A DNA stretch of 64,000 nt from Gracilimonas sp040117685 (GTDB taxonomy: Bacteria > Bacteroidota > Rhodothermia > Balneolales > Balneolaceae). The stretch's first letter is position 1. Each line of letters begins with the position of its first letter. Shown piece after piece: positions 1 to 8,137 of this stretch. The notes below the pieces were generated by a model, which was not told where the DNA came from, did not search any database, and was given only the letters and a program-made list of their open reading frames with translations. The DNA lies in assembly GCF_040117685.2 (NCBI RefSeq), contig NZ_JBEDYP020000012.1, positions 124,001-188,000 on the forward strand, written 5' to 3'. A program made the translations under genes and the position numbers.

Positions 1-737
1 CTCTTGTAGATGGCGAGAAGCTTGAATACATAGAAGAGCAACAGCAGGAACTTCTTGGTTCTCCGGAAGAGCAGATCGCTTACTTCACCCCTATTGTGGA
101 AGAAAATCCCAATGATCTTGCTGCCTGGAAAGCCCTTGAAGGCGCTTATGAAGAGACTGAAAACCGCCAGAAGCGAAAAGAAGCTCTTATCAAGATTAAT
201 GAGCTTGATCCGACTTATGATTCAGCCCATCAGCTTGCTGAGCTAGCAAAAGGTAATGCAAACTATTCTGAAGCAGCTAAATATTTTAATGAGGCCTTAG
301 ACCGTACTTCTTCAGATCAAGATAAAGTTCAGCTGTACCTTAACCTGGCTGATGTAAACATTAACCTTGAGAAACTAAGTGTTGCCAAAGGTCACGTTCA
401 AAACGCATTGAAAATTGATCCTAAAAACGGTAACGCATACATCAAAATGTCTACCATTTATGGAGCAGCCATTACACAATGTACCAGCGACCGTAAGCTT
501 GAAGCTCAGGATCGTGTGGTTTACTGGTTAGTGGTAGATTACCTGAACAGAGCTAAGAAAGAAGACCCTTCTGTAACGACCACGGTAAACCGACAGCTTC
601 CGAACTATGAAGCAGTAACCCCTACCACAGAAGACAAGTTTTTTACCCTGAATCTGGAGAACGGACAAGAAATCAAAGTGGACGGTTCCCTGATGCCTTG
701 CTACAGCTGGATCAACGAATCCACGACTGTACGGTAA
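1..737 (+). CDS. Tetratricopeptide-repeat protein, 5' end outside window
   Basis: The reading frame is open from the first bases of the window, so the gene begins upstream and only the C-terminal ~244 residues are visible. They contain helical TPR-type repeats, clear around the stretches ending NALKIDPKNGNAYIKM and FNEALDR, each with the usual alanine, glycine, tyrosine and proline spacing. The protein ends with a short beta-rich tail whose last residues are CYSWINESTTVR. A tail of this kind closes TPR proteins common in Bacteroidota (from memory of the family). TPR proteins are protein-binding scaffolds; no partner can be named from this fragment. A strong terminator follows the stop codon. 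Confidence 0.85.
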   Translation, partial: LVDGEKLEYIEEQQQELLGSPEEQIAYFTPIVEENPNDLAAWKALEGAYEETENRQKRKEALIKINELDPTYDSAHQLAELAKGNANYSEAAKYFNEALDRTSSDQDKVQLYLNLADVNINLEKLSVAKGHVQNALKIDPKNGNAYIKMSTIYGAAITQCTSDRKLEAQDRVVYWLVVDYLNRAKKEDPSVTTTVNRQLPNYEAVTPTTEDKFFTLNLENGQEIKVDGSLMPCYSWINESTTVR

Positions 738-793
738 TCGGATTGGGTATCAACAAAAACATTTGTATCTTTTTCTTATCTACTAAATTCAAC

Positions 794-825
794 GGTGCGG
801 ATCTTTAAATCCGCACCTCTTTTTC
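794..825 (+). terminator. Rho-independent terminator after the TPR gene
   Basis: A perfect nine-base-pair stem (794-802 with 809-817) with a six-base loop is followed by a T-rich run. It sits 57 bases after the TPR stop and 83 bases before rho, so it should insulate rho from upstream transcription. Confidence 0.85.
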
Positions 826-907
826 CCTTCCCTCCTTTTCAAGTCACATATACATTTGAATCTCACTTTTCGATTTCGGGAGAAGGATAAATAACACATA
901 TAAGCTA

Positions 908-2119
908 ATGGCACGTAGAAAAAATCGTAATAAGAACAAACGAAACCGTAATAATAATAAAGGCGGAAACGTATTTATCCCCAAGTTTTATTGGAAAAAC
1001 AATCAGGGGATAGCCGGCCAGTATGCCGGGGTCTTAGAAATTAATTCTAAGGGATGGGGCTTTATCCGTAAGCTGGATTACGAGTTTTCTTATCAGCCTA
1101 AAGATCCTTTTTTGAAACCCGATGAAGTGAAGGAGCTGGATCTACGCCCCGGCCTGGTGTTAGAAGGAGAGTTTGAGGAAGATAACAAAGGTCATAAGCA
1201 TGTTGCCTCGGTAGATGTGGTAAATGGCCGGCCGGTGGAAGCCTGGACTAAATCCAGTCGCTTTGAACGGCAAACCCCCATCATGCCTGTTGACTGGATT
1301 AAAATGGGGTACAATGCTGATGACGTAGAAATGAGAGTTCTGGATTTGGTTGCTCCCATCGGGAAAGGTCAGCGCTCGCTTATTGTAGCCCCTCCGCGAA
1401 CCGGTAAAACTGTTTTATTGAAGAAAATCGCCAAAACCCTCAATGACAATTATTCTGATGATATTCACGTAAGTGTTCTTCTGGTTGATGAACGCCCGGA
1501 AGAGGTGACCGATTTTATTCGTTCTACACAGGCTGAAGTATTTGCTTCCTCTAACGACAAAGACACACAAAGCCATATCAGAATTACGGAAATGGCTCTT
1601 GGGTATGCCAAGCGTAAAGCTGAGATGGGAGAGGATTCTGTGCTTCTGATTGACTCACTGACTCGCCTTGGACGTGCTTACAATGCTGTTCAGTCCAATA
1701 GCGGGAGAACACTTTCCGGGGGGCTGGACATCCGTGCACTCGAAATACCTAAAAAGATCTTTGGGTCTGCCCGGAAAATTGAAGGGGGCGGTTCACTTAC
1801 CATCATTGCTACCTGCCTGATTGAAACAAACTCCCGAATGGATGATTTGATTTTTGAGGAGTTTAAGGGAACCGGTAATATGGAGCTGGTTTTGGATCGC
1901 GAGTTGGCTAACGACCGAATTTACCCGGCTATCAATATTTCTGCTTCGGGTACCCGAAACGAGCACAAGTTTATCACCGATTCTCTTGAAGAGCGAAATA
2001 TGGTGCGCCGTTACTTGCTTAAGAAGTCTCCTAAAGAGTCTATGCTCGGCCTGTTGAAGGTGCTCAAGAATACTGACAGCAACCAAGAGCTACTGAACCA
2101 GATTGCTGCCCTGGCTTAA
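908..2119 (+). CDS. rho: Transcription termination factor Rho
   Basis: This is the hexameric RNA helicase that releases RNA polymerase from untranslated transcripts. After a basic, asparagine-rich leader (residues 1-20) comes the RNA-binding cold-shock-like domain with GWGFIRKLDYEF near residue 50. The ATPase domain follows, with the P-loop APPRTGKT (161-168), the Walker B stretch VLLIDSLTRLGRAYN, and the RNA-contacting loops around GSARKIEGGGSLT and EEFKGTGNMELVLDRELA. Its 403 residues are close to the E. coli length (419). The usual N-terminal helical bundle seems to be replaced by the basic leader, and the long insertion known from Bacteroides Rho is absent. The ATG at 908 has a purine-rich stretch about 20 bases upstream. 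Confidence 0.97.
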   Translation: MARRKNRNKNKRNRNNNKGGNVFIPKFYWKNNQGIAGQYAGVLEINSKGWGFIRKLDYEFSYQPKDPFLKPDEVKELDLRPGLVLEGEFEEDNKGHKHVASVDVVNGRPVEAWTKSSRFERQTPIMPVDWIKMGYNADDVEMRVLDLVAPIGKGQRSLIVAPPRTGKTVLLKKIAKTLNDNYSDDIHVSVLLVDERPEEVTDFIRSTQAEVFASSNDKDTQSHIRITEMALGYAKRKAEMGEDSVLLIDSLTRLGRAYNAVQSNSGRTLSGGLDIRALEIPKKIFGSARKIEGGGSLTIIATCLIETNSRMDDLIFEEFKGTGNMELVLDRELANDRIYPAINISASGTRNEHKFITDSLEERNMVRRYLLKKSPKESMLGLLKVLKNTDSNQELLNQIAALA

Positions 2120-2200
2120 AGTCAGTGCTTCATATCCCATGGCAAATTGCCCCAGGTTATTATCCATGAAAAAGAATCCTTGGGTTGGCCAAACATCCAG

Positions 2201-2220
2201 ATTCCTGATTTCGCAGGAAT
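2201..2220. repeat. Small inverted repeat between rho and rhodanese genes
   Basis: A perfect seven-base-pair dyad (ATTCCTG and CAGGAAT, six-base loop) lies between the convergent rho and rhodanese genes. It resembles the core of the hairpin at 16431. There is no T-run after it, so a terminator role is doubtful. The rest of 2120-2274 shows nothing recognisable. Confidence 0.4.
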
Positions 2221-2274
2221 GTCGGTTTAACGGGTTGAAGAACGCGCTTAAAAAACCCTTTTCATAACGAACAG

Positions 2275-2595
2275 TTACGCTACCGGAACGGATGGATCAA
2301 TCTCTGAAGCCCAGGCTTTCATTCCGCCTTTAAGATTCGCCACATTCTCAAAGCCATTATTTTCAAGATAAGAAACGGCCTTCGAACTTCTGCCACCGCT
2401 ACGGCACATCACGATCACTTCCTCGTTTTTTTTGTCCTCAATCTCTTTCATCCGGTTTTCGAGCTGACCTAAGGGGATGTGTTCTCCATCCAGGTTTGAA
2501 ACCAGGTATTCCACATCTTCTCGGACGTCGAGCAGGAAGAAGTCTTCGCTGGATTCTCTTTTTTCTTTCAGTTCTTGTACGGTTACTTCTTTCAT
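2275..2595 (-). CDS. Rhodanese-like domain protein
   Basis: A single-domain rhodanese of 106 residues. These small cytoplasmic proteins carry sulfur as a persulfide on one cysteine. The active-site loop is visible as VMCRSGGRSSKA, with the cysteine at about residue 64. The entry motif LLDVREDVEY and the closing LKGGMKAW are also present. It is the last gene of the tight minus-strand run purS-clpS-purQ-lptB-rhodanese, six bases after lptB. The sulfur acceptor cannot be deduced; the neighbours give no clear hint. Confidence 0.9.
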   Translation of the reverse strand: MKEVTVQELKEKRESSEDFFLLDVREDVEYLVSNLDGEHIPLGQLENRMKEIEDKKNEEVIVMCRSGGRSSKAVSYLENNGFENVANLKGGMKAWASEIDPSVPVA

Positions 2596-2601
2596 GTCTT
2601 T

Positions 2602-3363
2602 TTATTCTGTGGTGTAACGATCTAATTTAAATTGTTTGCCAAGGTACAACTGCTTGGCTTTTTCATCTTCGGCCAATTTATCAGCTGAGCCTTCCATCAA
2701 TATCTTCCCTTCGAACATAAGATAAGCCCGGTCAGTGATAGCGAGTGTCTCATGTACATTATGGTCGGTAATAAGAATTCCAATGTTTTGGTGCCGCAGT
2801 CCCGATACAATTTGCTGAATATCTTCCACGGCAATGGGATCAACTCCGGCAAATGGTTCATCCAGTAAAATAAATTTCGGATCTGTAACCAACGCGCGAG
2901 CTATCTCCGTGCGGCGTCGTTCTCCACCCGACAAGCTGTAACCTTTGCTGTTCACAACTTTGTGAAGCCCAAACTCCTCAATAAGCTTATCAACTTTACG
3001 GTCTATTTCTTTTTTGGGGATAGAAAGGAATTGAAGTACGGCCTCAAGGTTTTCGCGAACGGTCAGGTTACGGAATACGCTGGCCTCTTGAGCAAGATAA
3101 CCGATACCCATGCGCGCCCTTTTATACATGGGTTCGCCCGTCAGGTCTTTTTCATTCAAAAATATCTTTCCGGCATTGGGGCGCACCAGCCCAACCATCA
3201 TGTAAAATGTGGTGGTCTTTCCGGCCCCGTTTGGGCCCAGCAGCCCTACAACTTCACCCTGCCGTACATTAATCGATACATCATCCACAACCGTTCGCTT
3301 GCGATAGCGCTTTACCAGGCCCTCGCTGTGCAGTTTTAATTCCGGTTGGGTTTCTGTACTCAT
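2602..3363 (-). CDS. lptB: Lipopolysaccharide export ABC transporter ATPase LptB
   Basis: This is the cytoplasmic ATPase of the LptB2FG complex, which extracts lipopolysaccharide from the inner membrane and drives it to the outer membrane. Visible motifs are Walker A GPNGAGKT (residues 43-50), the signature LSGGERRRTEIARAL, Walker B FILLDEPFAGVDP and the H-loop ITDHNVHETL. ERRR in the signature and FAGVDPIAVEDIQ after Walker B are typical of LptB and separate it from other ABC ATPases. The 253 residues match the family. It lies nine bases after purQ and six before the rhodanese gene. Its presence shows a Gram-negative envelope with LPS. Confidence 0.95.
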   Translation of the reverse strand: MSTETQPELKLHSEGLVKRYRKRTVVDDVSINVRQGEVVGLLGPNGAGKTTTFYMMVGLVRPNAGKIFLNEKDLTGEPMYKRARMGIGYLAQEASVFRNLTVRENLEAVLQFLSIPKKEIDRKVDKLIEEFGLHKVVNSKGYSLSGGERRRTEIARALVTDPKFILLDEPFAGVDPIAVEDIQQIVSGLRHQNIGILITDHNVHETLAITDRAYLMFEGKILMEGSADKLAEDEKAKQLYLGKQFKLDRYTTE

Positions 3364-3372
3364 ATCAGGGTA

Positions 3373-4071
3373 TTAAGCTACGGAAAGAGAATCAAGAATA
3401 GACTCAAAAATAGGCTTTCCATCCTCAGAGCCCAGGATTTTCTCCATAGCTCGTTCCGGATGGGGCATCATTCCCAGCACATTTCTTCCTTGATTACAAA
3501 TTCCTGCAATATGATCGATAGAGCCATTGAAGTTGGCCGCTTCGGTAAGGTCTCCGTTCGCATCGCTATACCTGAATAAAATCTGATCATTATCCTGCAG
3601 CGACTTCAACCCTGTCTGATCAATAAAGTAATTGCCTTCGCCATGAGAAACCGGGATATCAAAAACGTCTCCATTTTTTAGAGAACTCGTAAATAGGGAA
3701 TCTGTGGTTTCGCACCGGATAAATACATTTTTACACACAAATTTCAGCTTGTGATTGTGCATCATGGCTCCCGGAATCAAGCCGGCTTCAAGCAAAATCT
3801 GGAATCCGTTACAGATTCCCATTACCGGCCCGCCTTTCTCGGCAAACTTTACTACTTCCTGCATGATGGGAGAGAAGCGTGCAATTGCTCCGGAGCGGAG
3901 GTAATCACCATAAGAAAATCCGCCGGGGATAATTAAAAAATCGATACCGGACAGGTCGGTATCTTTGTGCCAGAGGAATTTCACCTCACAATTCATCACG
4001 TGCTTCATGGCATGATAGGCATCATGATCGCAATTAGAGCCTGGGAATACTACTACGCCAAATGTGGCCAT
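3373..4071 (-). CDS. purQ: Phosphoribosylformylglycinamidine synthase glutaminase subunit PurQ
   Basis: PurQ supplies ammonia from glutamine to the PurL/PurS complex in the fourth step of purine synthesis. It is a class I glutaminase: the nucleophile cysteine sits in MGICNGFQIL, and the partner His and Glu lie in MMPHPERAMEK near the C-terminus. The N-terminal FGVVVFPGSNCDHDAY is typical of PurQ. A separate small PurQ with a PurS gene nearby is the three-subunit arrangement found in most bacteria, unlike the single large enzyme of E. coli. purL is not in the window. clpS lies between purQ and purS. Confidence 0.96.
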   Translation of the reverse strand: MATFGVVVFPGSNCDHDAYHAMKHVMNCEVKFLWHKDTDLSGIDFLIIPGGFSYGDYLRSGAIARFSPIMQEVVKFAEKGGPVMGICNGFQILLEAGLIPGAMMHNHKLKFVCKNVFIRCETTDSLFTSSLKNGDVFDIPVSHGEGNYFIDQTGLKSLQDNDQILFRYSDANGDLTEAANFNGSIDHIAGICNQGRNVLGMMPHPERAMEKILGSEDGKPIFESILDSLSVA

Positions 4072-4075
4072 TGTT

Positions 4076-4405
4076 CTATCCTTTTATTTCGGTAACAAGT
4101 TGAATTTCTTTTAACACTCCATCAATACGAAGGCACTCTTCAAATTCGCCTTCGTGCACCAGCGCTTTCCCTTCGTTGTGAACTTTCCAGGTTTTATCTT
4201 CCGCTTCCGACAAACTGCATCCGGTGGCCTTCATCAGCTGGGAAATAACCTCATCAAAGGTGTGAATGTCATCATCGTAAAGAATCAGTCGCCAGGGCGT
4301 ATCAACCGCCTCTTCTACTTCTTCTTTCTCTTTGGTTTTCGTGGTTTTTTCTACTTCGGTCCCAGACAACACGAGTTCATCGATATGTTGAGCGTGCAGA
4401 AACAT
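4076..4405 (-). CDS. clpS: ATP-dependent Clp protease adaptor ClpS
   Basis: ClpS binds proteins with bulky N-terminal residues and hands them to ClpA-type unfoldases for degradation (N-end rule). The core starts at PWRLILYDDDIHTFDEVI. The acidic DD pair there and the histidine of KVHNEGKA are the positions that form the N-degron pocket in known ClpS structures. A flexible, charged N-terminal extension (about residues 1-36) is usual. At 109 residues it has normal length. Gaps of only four bases to purS and five to purQ suggest co-transcription inside a purine operon, which is odd for an adaptor protein. Confidence 0.93.
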   Translation of the reverse strand: MFLHAQHIDELVLSGTEVEKTTKTKEKEEVEEAVDTPWRLILYDDDIHTFDEVISQLMKATGCSLSEAEDKTWKVHNEGKALVHEGEFEECLRIDGVLKEIQLVTEIKG

Positions 4406-4408
4406 GAA

Positions 4409-4654
4409 TCAGGATTCGATGGTAATTTCGAAATCTTCCATTACTTCGTTGGCCAGCAGCTGTGCACAAGCTGACTCAACAATTTCTTTAGCCGCAGATT
4501 CATCTTTTGCATCCACATCAAGCTCAATAAACTTTCCAATACGAACCTGCTGAACTTCATTTAAACCAAGGTTCTGAAGGGCGTGATGAGCGGCTTTACC
4601 TTTAGGGTCCAATATAGATGGACGGAGCGTTACATTTACTTTCGCTTTGTACAT
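4409..4654 (-). CDS. purS: Phosphoribosylformylglycinamidine synthase subunit PurS
   Basis: PurS is the small structural subunit that bridges PurQ and PurL in formylglycinamidine ribonucleotide synthase. The 81 residues show the family pattern: KVNVTLRPSILDPKGKA at the start, then ALQNLGLNEVQQVRIGKFIEL and a C-terminal EDFEITIE strand. It is the first gene of the minus-strand run that goes on with clpS, purQ, lptB and the rhodanese. A TAACTTTG promoter element lies 26 bases upstream. Confidence 0.95.
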   Translation of the reverse strand: MYKAKVNVTLRPSILDPKGKAAHHALQNLGLNEVQQVRIGKFIELDVDAKDESAAKEIVESACAQLLANEVMEDFEITIES

Positions 4655-4679
4655 AGTTGGGCTTCATTTAAGTGAGTGC

Positions 4680-4687
4680 CAAAGTTA
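4680..4687 (-). promoter_or_regulatory. Putative -7 element for the purS operon
   Basis: On the minus strand this reads TAACTTTG, a full match to the Bacteroidota -7 consensus TAnnTTTG, and it would place transcription start some 20 bases before the purS ATG. I see no good -33 TTTG at the expected distance, so the call rests on the -7 box alone. Confidence 0.45.
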
Positions 4688-4754
4688 ACCTTTCTGCAAC
4701 TTAGCTGCTAACTCTGTTTAAAGGATCAGAATACAGAATTCTGAGTTCTTTCAT

Positions 4755-5663
4755 TTATTCTAACCTACTTTTGACTTTGTTTCTCATTTCATCAACATTT
4801 AACTCGTCCGCTTCCAGCCAATGAATAAACTCCCATCTCCTGAACCAGGTAATCTGTCGCTTGGCATATCGGCGGGTACTTGTTTTGATTTTTTCCACGG
4901 CTTTTTCCAGTGTCCAATCCCCCTCCAAATACTTGATGATCTCTTTATAACCCACTGTATTCAGTGATTGTAATTCCCTTGAATGTCCCGACCCTAAAAT
5001 TGATTTCACTTCGTTCACCAGACCTTGCTCTATCATATTATCCACTCGCTCATTGATGCGGTCGTAGAGTTTTTGCCGTGGCCATTTTAGTCCAAATACG
5101 ACCGTATCTTTATCCGGGTGAATTTCATCGTTGCTGTGAAAGCTGCTGAAGGGCTTCCCGGTTTGCATCCACACATCCAGCGCCCGGATAATTCGTTGCC
5201 GATTCATGCCATCCATTTTTTCTGCATACTCGGCATCTACCTCTGTTAACATTTCATACAGTGACTCAAGCCCTTCGTTCTCGATCCTGTTTTCCAGCTT
5301 AGCAATATTAACCTCATCCGACTCCGGCATCTCGTTGAAGGGTTGAATCAAGCTCTGCAAATGAAGTGTGCTTCCCCCGGCATAAATAACATGAGATGAC
5401 TCTTTTAGAATTTCTTTTTCCCACATTTCCGCTCTTTTCTGAAAATCCATGGCAGAATCTTCTTCATCCAAGCCCAGCAGGGAAATGTTGTAATGCTGAA
5501 CCCGCTCTAATTCTTCTGTTGAAGGCTTTGCTGTTCCTATATTAATATGCTTATAGCATTGGCGTGAATCTGCCGAGATAATAGATGTTTCAAGTTCCTC
5601 AGCAAGCTGTAGAGAAAGCTGGGTTTTACCGGCTGCTGTTGGACCTAAAAGTATAATTCGCAA
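4755..5663 (-). CDS. miaA: tRNA dimethylallyltransferase MiaA
   Basis: MiaA adds the isopentenyl group to A37 of tRNAs that read codons starting with U. The P-loop is at the very start (LLGPTAAGKTQLS), followed by the conserved SADSRQCYKHINIGTAKPS and the RALDVWMQTGKPFSSF stretch. The C-terminal part has NTVGYKEIIKYLEGD and RRYAKRQITWFRR, all typical. At 302 residues it has family length. It is separated by 100 bases from purS and preceded upstream by an intergenic palindrome. Regulation is not evident. Confidence 0.96.
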   Translation of the reverse strand: MRIILLGPTAAGKTQLSLQLAEELETSIISADSRQCYKHINIGTAKPSTEELERVQHYNISLLGLDEEDSAMDFQKRAEMWEKEILKESSHVIYAGGSTLHLQSLIQPFNEMPESDEVNIAKLENRIENEGLESLYEMLTEVDAEYAEKMDGMNRQRIIRALDVWMQTGKPFSSFHSNDEIHPDKDTVVFGLKWPRQKLYDRINERVDNMIEQGLVNEVKSILGSGHSRELQSLNTVGYKEIIKYLEGDWTLEKAVEKIKTSTRRYAKRQITWFRRWEFIHWLEADELNVDEMRNKVKSRLE

Positions 5664-5676
5664 AGTGAGGAGTATG

Positions 5677-5746
5677 TTATGTGTTAATGTGGACGTATTT
5701 CTATGCCCAGAATATAATTATTACCCGTGAACACATTAACACGTAA
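5677..5746. repeat. Intergenic inverted repeat upstream of miaA
   Basis: Arms at 5677-5691 and 5732-5746 (core GTGTTAATGTG and CACATTAACAC) match at 14 of 15 positions with a 40-base spacer. It fills the gap between miaA and the PorV-like gene. The words inside are repeated in part (ACGTATTT, ACGTAAATAC). Function unknown. Confidence 0.6.
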
Positions 5747-5759
5747 ATACTTAAACACG

Positions 5760-6836
5760 TTACATATCAAAACGGAGAGAAATCCGGTGGGTAAACCCTA
5801 AATCGCTGGATGCTCCTGCAAAGCTTGTGAATCCATAATCCAACACAAAAGAGGAAAGCTTGAGGCCAAGACCAAGGGTAGGAGAAATCGAAAAGCCTGA
5901 AACCGGATCGGTGATGAAATCTGTTACCCCGGCTCGAAAAGCGATCACATCTTTATAGGAAATCTCACTTCCAACATGTGGTTCAATACTCATTCTGCCC
6001 AGATTAATGTAATAAGCTTGTCGATTCTCAAAAAGCAAATCCAAATCTGCTGCTGCAGAAAACATGAAGTCCGCTCCGATTGGGAATAACTTTGCAGCTC
6101 CTAATTTTACAGCGGGAAGCACAAACTCGTTTTGACCGGTCGGAAGGGTAGCTCCTAGACTGTCAAATTGAGCTTCGTAATCACCGAATGCTGACTCGTT
6201 TACATCCCACATTTTTTGCATGGTGGTGATATCATGAACAGTTATACCAAAACTGGCAAAATCAGCCCGGTACTTTGCACCAATGTCCAGGCTGTATCCC
6301 CACGCTTCAGCAAAGGGGCCCAGTTTCTGACGGATGATTTTAGCTGAAGCTCCATAAGATAACTTTTCGGTTTTCTGAGTTGCGTATGAAAAGAGCAGTG
6401 CCATATCGGCCGCGCTGAATCGGGTGATATAGGATTCAACATCCTGCCTGGGCTGATCGCGCTCCCGGTCCCAGGCATTCAATGTGTTGGCAATGTTATC
6501 CACTCCCTGACGGAAAAAACTGATGGAAACCACCCCATTATTTGATTTCAGCGGAAGAGCAGCGGCCCCGTAATCATAGCCCACTATGCCGCTGAACCGC
6601 TCGGAGTGCATATACATAATTTGCGGTGTTTCGACCTCTGCCAGTCCTGCCACATTCCAGTAAGCTGAAGTTACATCGCCGGTTAGCGCTGCATGAGCAC
6701 CTCCCATTCCGAGTGCCCGGGCACCGCTTCCGCTAGTTAGAAAGTCGTTTCCGTACTTCGCCTGTGTAGCCTGAGCGAATGTAAAGACAGGAAGCATCAC
6801 AGTAAATAAAAGCGCGGGGAAGAATCGGTTCATCAA
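5760..6836 (-). CDS. PorV/PorQ-family outer-membrane beta-barrel protein
   Basis: A 358-residue protein with a clear signal peptide (MMNRFFPALLFTVMLPVFTFAQ). The following GARALGMGGAHAALTGDVTSAYWNVAGLA motif, given here in part as ARALGMGGAHAAL, marks the PorV/PorQ branch of FadL-like barrels. The rest alternates beta strands, ending in the aromatic-containing strand RISLRFDM expected for barrel insertion. PorV shuttles type IX cargo and PorQ takes part in secretion or attachment; which role applies cannot be settled here. The T9SS cargo at 39476 makes a link with type IX secretion reasonable. It is transcribed divergently from dnaN. Confidence 0.85.
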   Translation of the reverse strand: MMNRFFPALLFTVMLPVFTFAQATQAKYGNDFLTSGSGARALGMGGAHAALTGDVTSAYWNVAGLAEVETPQIMYMHSERFSGIVGYDYGAAALPLKSNNGVVSISFFRQGVDNIANTLNAWDRERDQPRQDVESYITRFSAADMALLFSYATQKTEKLSYGASAKIIRQKLGPFAEAWGYSLDIGAKYRADFASFGITVHDITTMQKMWDVNESAFGDYEAQFDSLGATLPTGQNEFVLPAVKLGAAKLFPIGADFMFSAAADLDLLFENRQAYYINLGRMSIEPHVGSEISYKDVIAFRAGVTDFITDPVSGFSISPTLGLGLKLSSFVLDYGFTSFAGASSDLGFTHRISLRFDM

Positions 6837-7021
6837 AAAAACAGCGATAAATTAATAGTTACTGTAGCGCTTTAAACGATATATTCTGTGACTTATTTGG
6901 GATGAAAATTGCGCTTTCTGCGGTTGCAGAGAGAGCCAGTATTTCTTAGTATAAGCACACTCCACTGAAAGGGCAACTGTTGGTTGAAAATTGCCTTTTA
7001 ACCCATTTAAATAATGCATTT

Positions 7022-8137
7022 ATGAAATTTTCTGTATCGAGCAACGAACTCAATAAAGGGCTTTCGGCCGTGATTGGAGCCGTGCCTTCCAAAGCTACGC
7101 TTCCTATTCTGGAAACTATTCTTTTTGAAAGCGAAGATGGAAAACTCAAACTCACAGCTACCGACCTGGAGATTTCCATTATCGAGTACATCGATGCAGA
7201 TATAGAAGAAGATGGTGCTGTTGCCATTCCCGCCCGCAGGTTGCTTGAGACCCTGCGTCAGCTTCCAAACATCCCGGTTTTCTTTGATGTGGACGACCGT
7301 AAGAATATCAACTTCCGCACCGACAAAGGTACTTATAAGCTGGTGGGAGATGATGCCGATGAGTTTCCGGAAGTGCCCAACCTTGATGAAGGAACCAACA
7401 TCAATACCACTACGGAATTGATGAACAATGCTATTCATAAAACCTTGTTCGCCGTTTCCAGCGACGACCTCCGTCCGGCTATGATGGGTGTATATTTCCA
7501 GATCGGAACGGAAGAAAGTAAATTTGTGGCAACCGATGGCCACCGTCTTGTTAAGTACACCAACAAAGAAATTACTGCCGATAATGACGTGAACTTCATT
7601 GTTCCGGATAAAGCATTGAGCCTCATACAGAAAACCATTGATGGTGATGAGTGCGATCTGACGGTTACCGAAGATCATGCTCGTTTTAAGAGCGGGGGCA
7701 CCATCGTAATCACACGGCTCATCAATGAGCAGTACCCGAATTATGATTCTGTTATTCCGCGCGATAACGACAAATTCCTGACCATCAGTAAAGAGCAGAT
7801 GCTTTCTACCGTAAAACGGGTCGCTATCTTCTCAAGCACTACAACCCGTCAGATCCGGTTACAACTCGGTTCCGACAAACTTACCATTCGCGCCGAAGAT
7901 CTGGACATGAGCAGTGAAGCCAAAGAGACGATCGAGTGCGAGTATTCAAATGAAGAAATGGAAATCGGTTTTAATGCCAAGTACCTGGGTGATGTGCTCA
8001 GCAATATCGATGATGAAGAAGTGACTTTTGAGTTTTCTTCACCAAATCGCGCCGGTATCGTAAAGCCTTCGGAAGAGAATGAAAACGAAGATATTCTAAT
8101 GCTGGTGATGCCGGTGATGCTCAACAGCTATGCCTGA
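7022..8137 (+). CDS. dnaN: DNA polymerase III beta sliding clamp DnaN
   Basis: The beta clamp encircles DNA and tethers the replicative polymerase. Its 371 residues show the threefold repeated clamp fold: MKFSVSSNELNKGLSAVIGA at the start, FVATDGHRLVKY in the middle and the C-terminal LMLVMPVML that forms part of the partner-binding pocket. I chose the ATG at 7022, because the frame runs back to a TTG at 6980 but MKFSVS is the family start. dnaN usually sits beside dnaA; here it is beside a PorV-like gene and a SAM hydrolase, about 28 kb from the putative origin. Its stop codon overlaps the next start by one base. Confidence 0.97.
   Translation: MKFSVSSNELNKGLSAVIGAVPSKATLPILETILFESEDGKLKLTATDLEISIIEYIDADIEEDGAVAIPARRLLETLRQLPNIPVFFDVDDRKNINFRTDKGTYKLVGDDADEFPEVPNLDEGTNINTTTELMNNAIHKTLFAVSSDDLRPAMMGVYFQIGTEESKFVATDGHRLVKYTNKEITADNDVNFIVPDKALSLIQKTIDGDECDLTVTEDHARFKSGGTIVITRLINEQYPNYDSVIPRDNDKFLTISKEQMLSTVKRVAIFSSTTTRQIRLQLGSDKLTIRAEDLDMSSEAKETIECEYSNEEMEIGFNAKYLGDVLSNIDDEEVTFEFSSPNRAGIVKPSEENENEDILMLVMPVMLNSYA

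Noticed and set aside
55..246. 63-codon frame overlapping the TPR gene
   Set aside because: It runs in another frame of the TPR coding sequence and has a random-like product.
7007..7678. 223-codon open frame opposite dnaN
   Set aside because: Shadow of dnaN; no motif, and start and stop lie in unrelated places.
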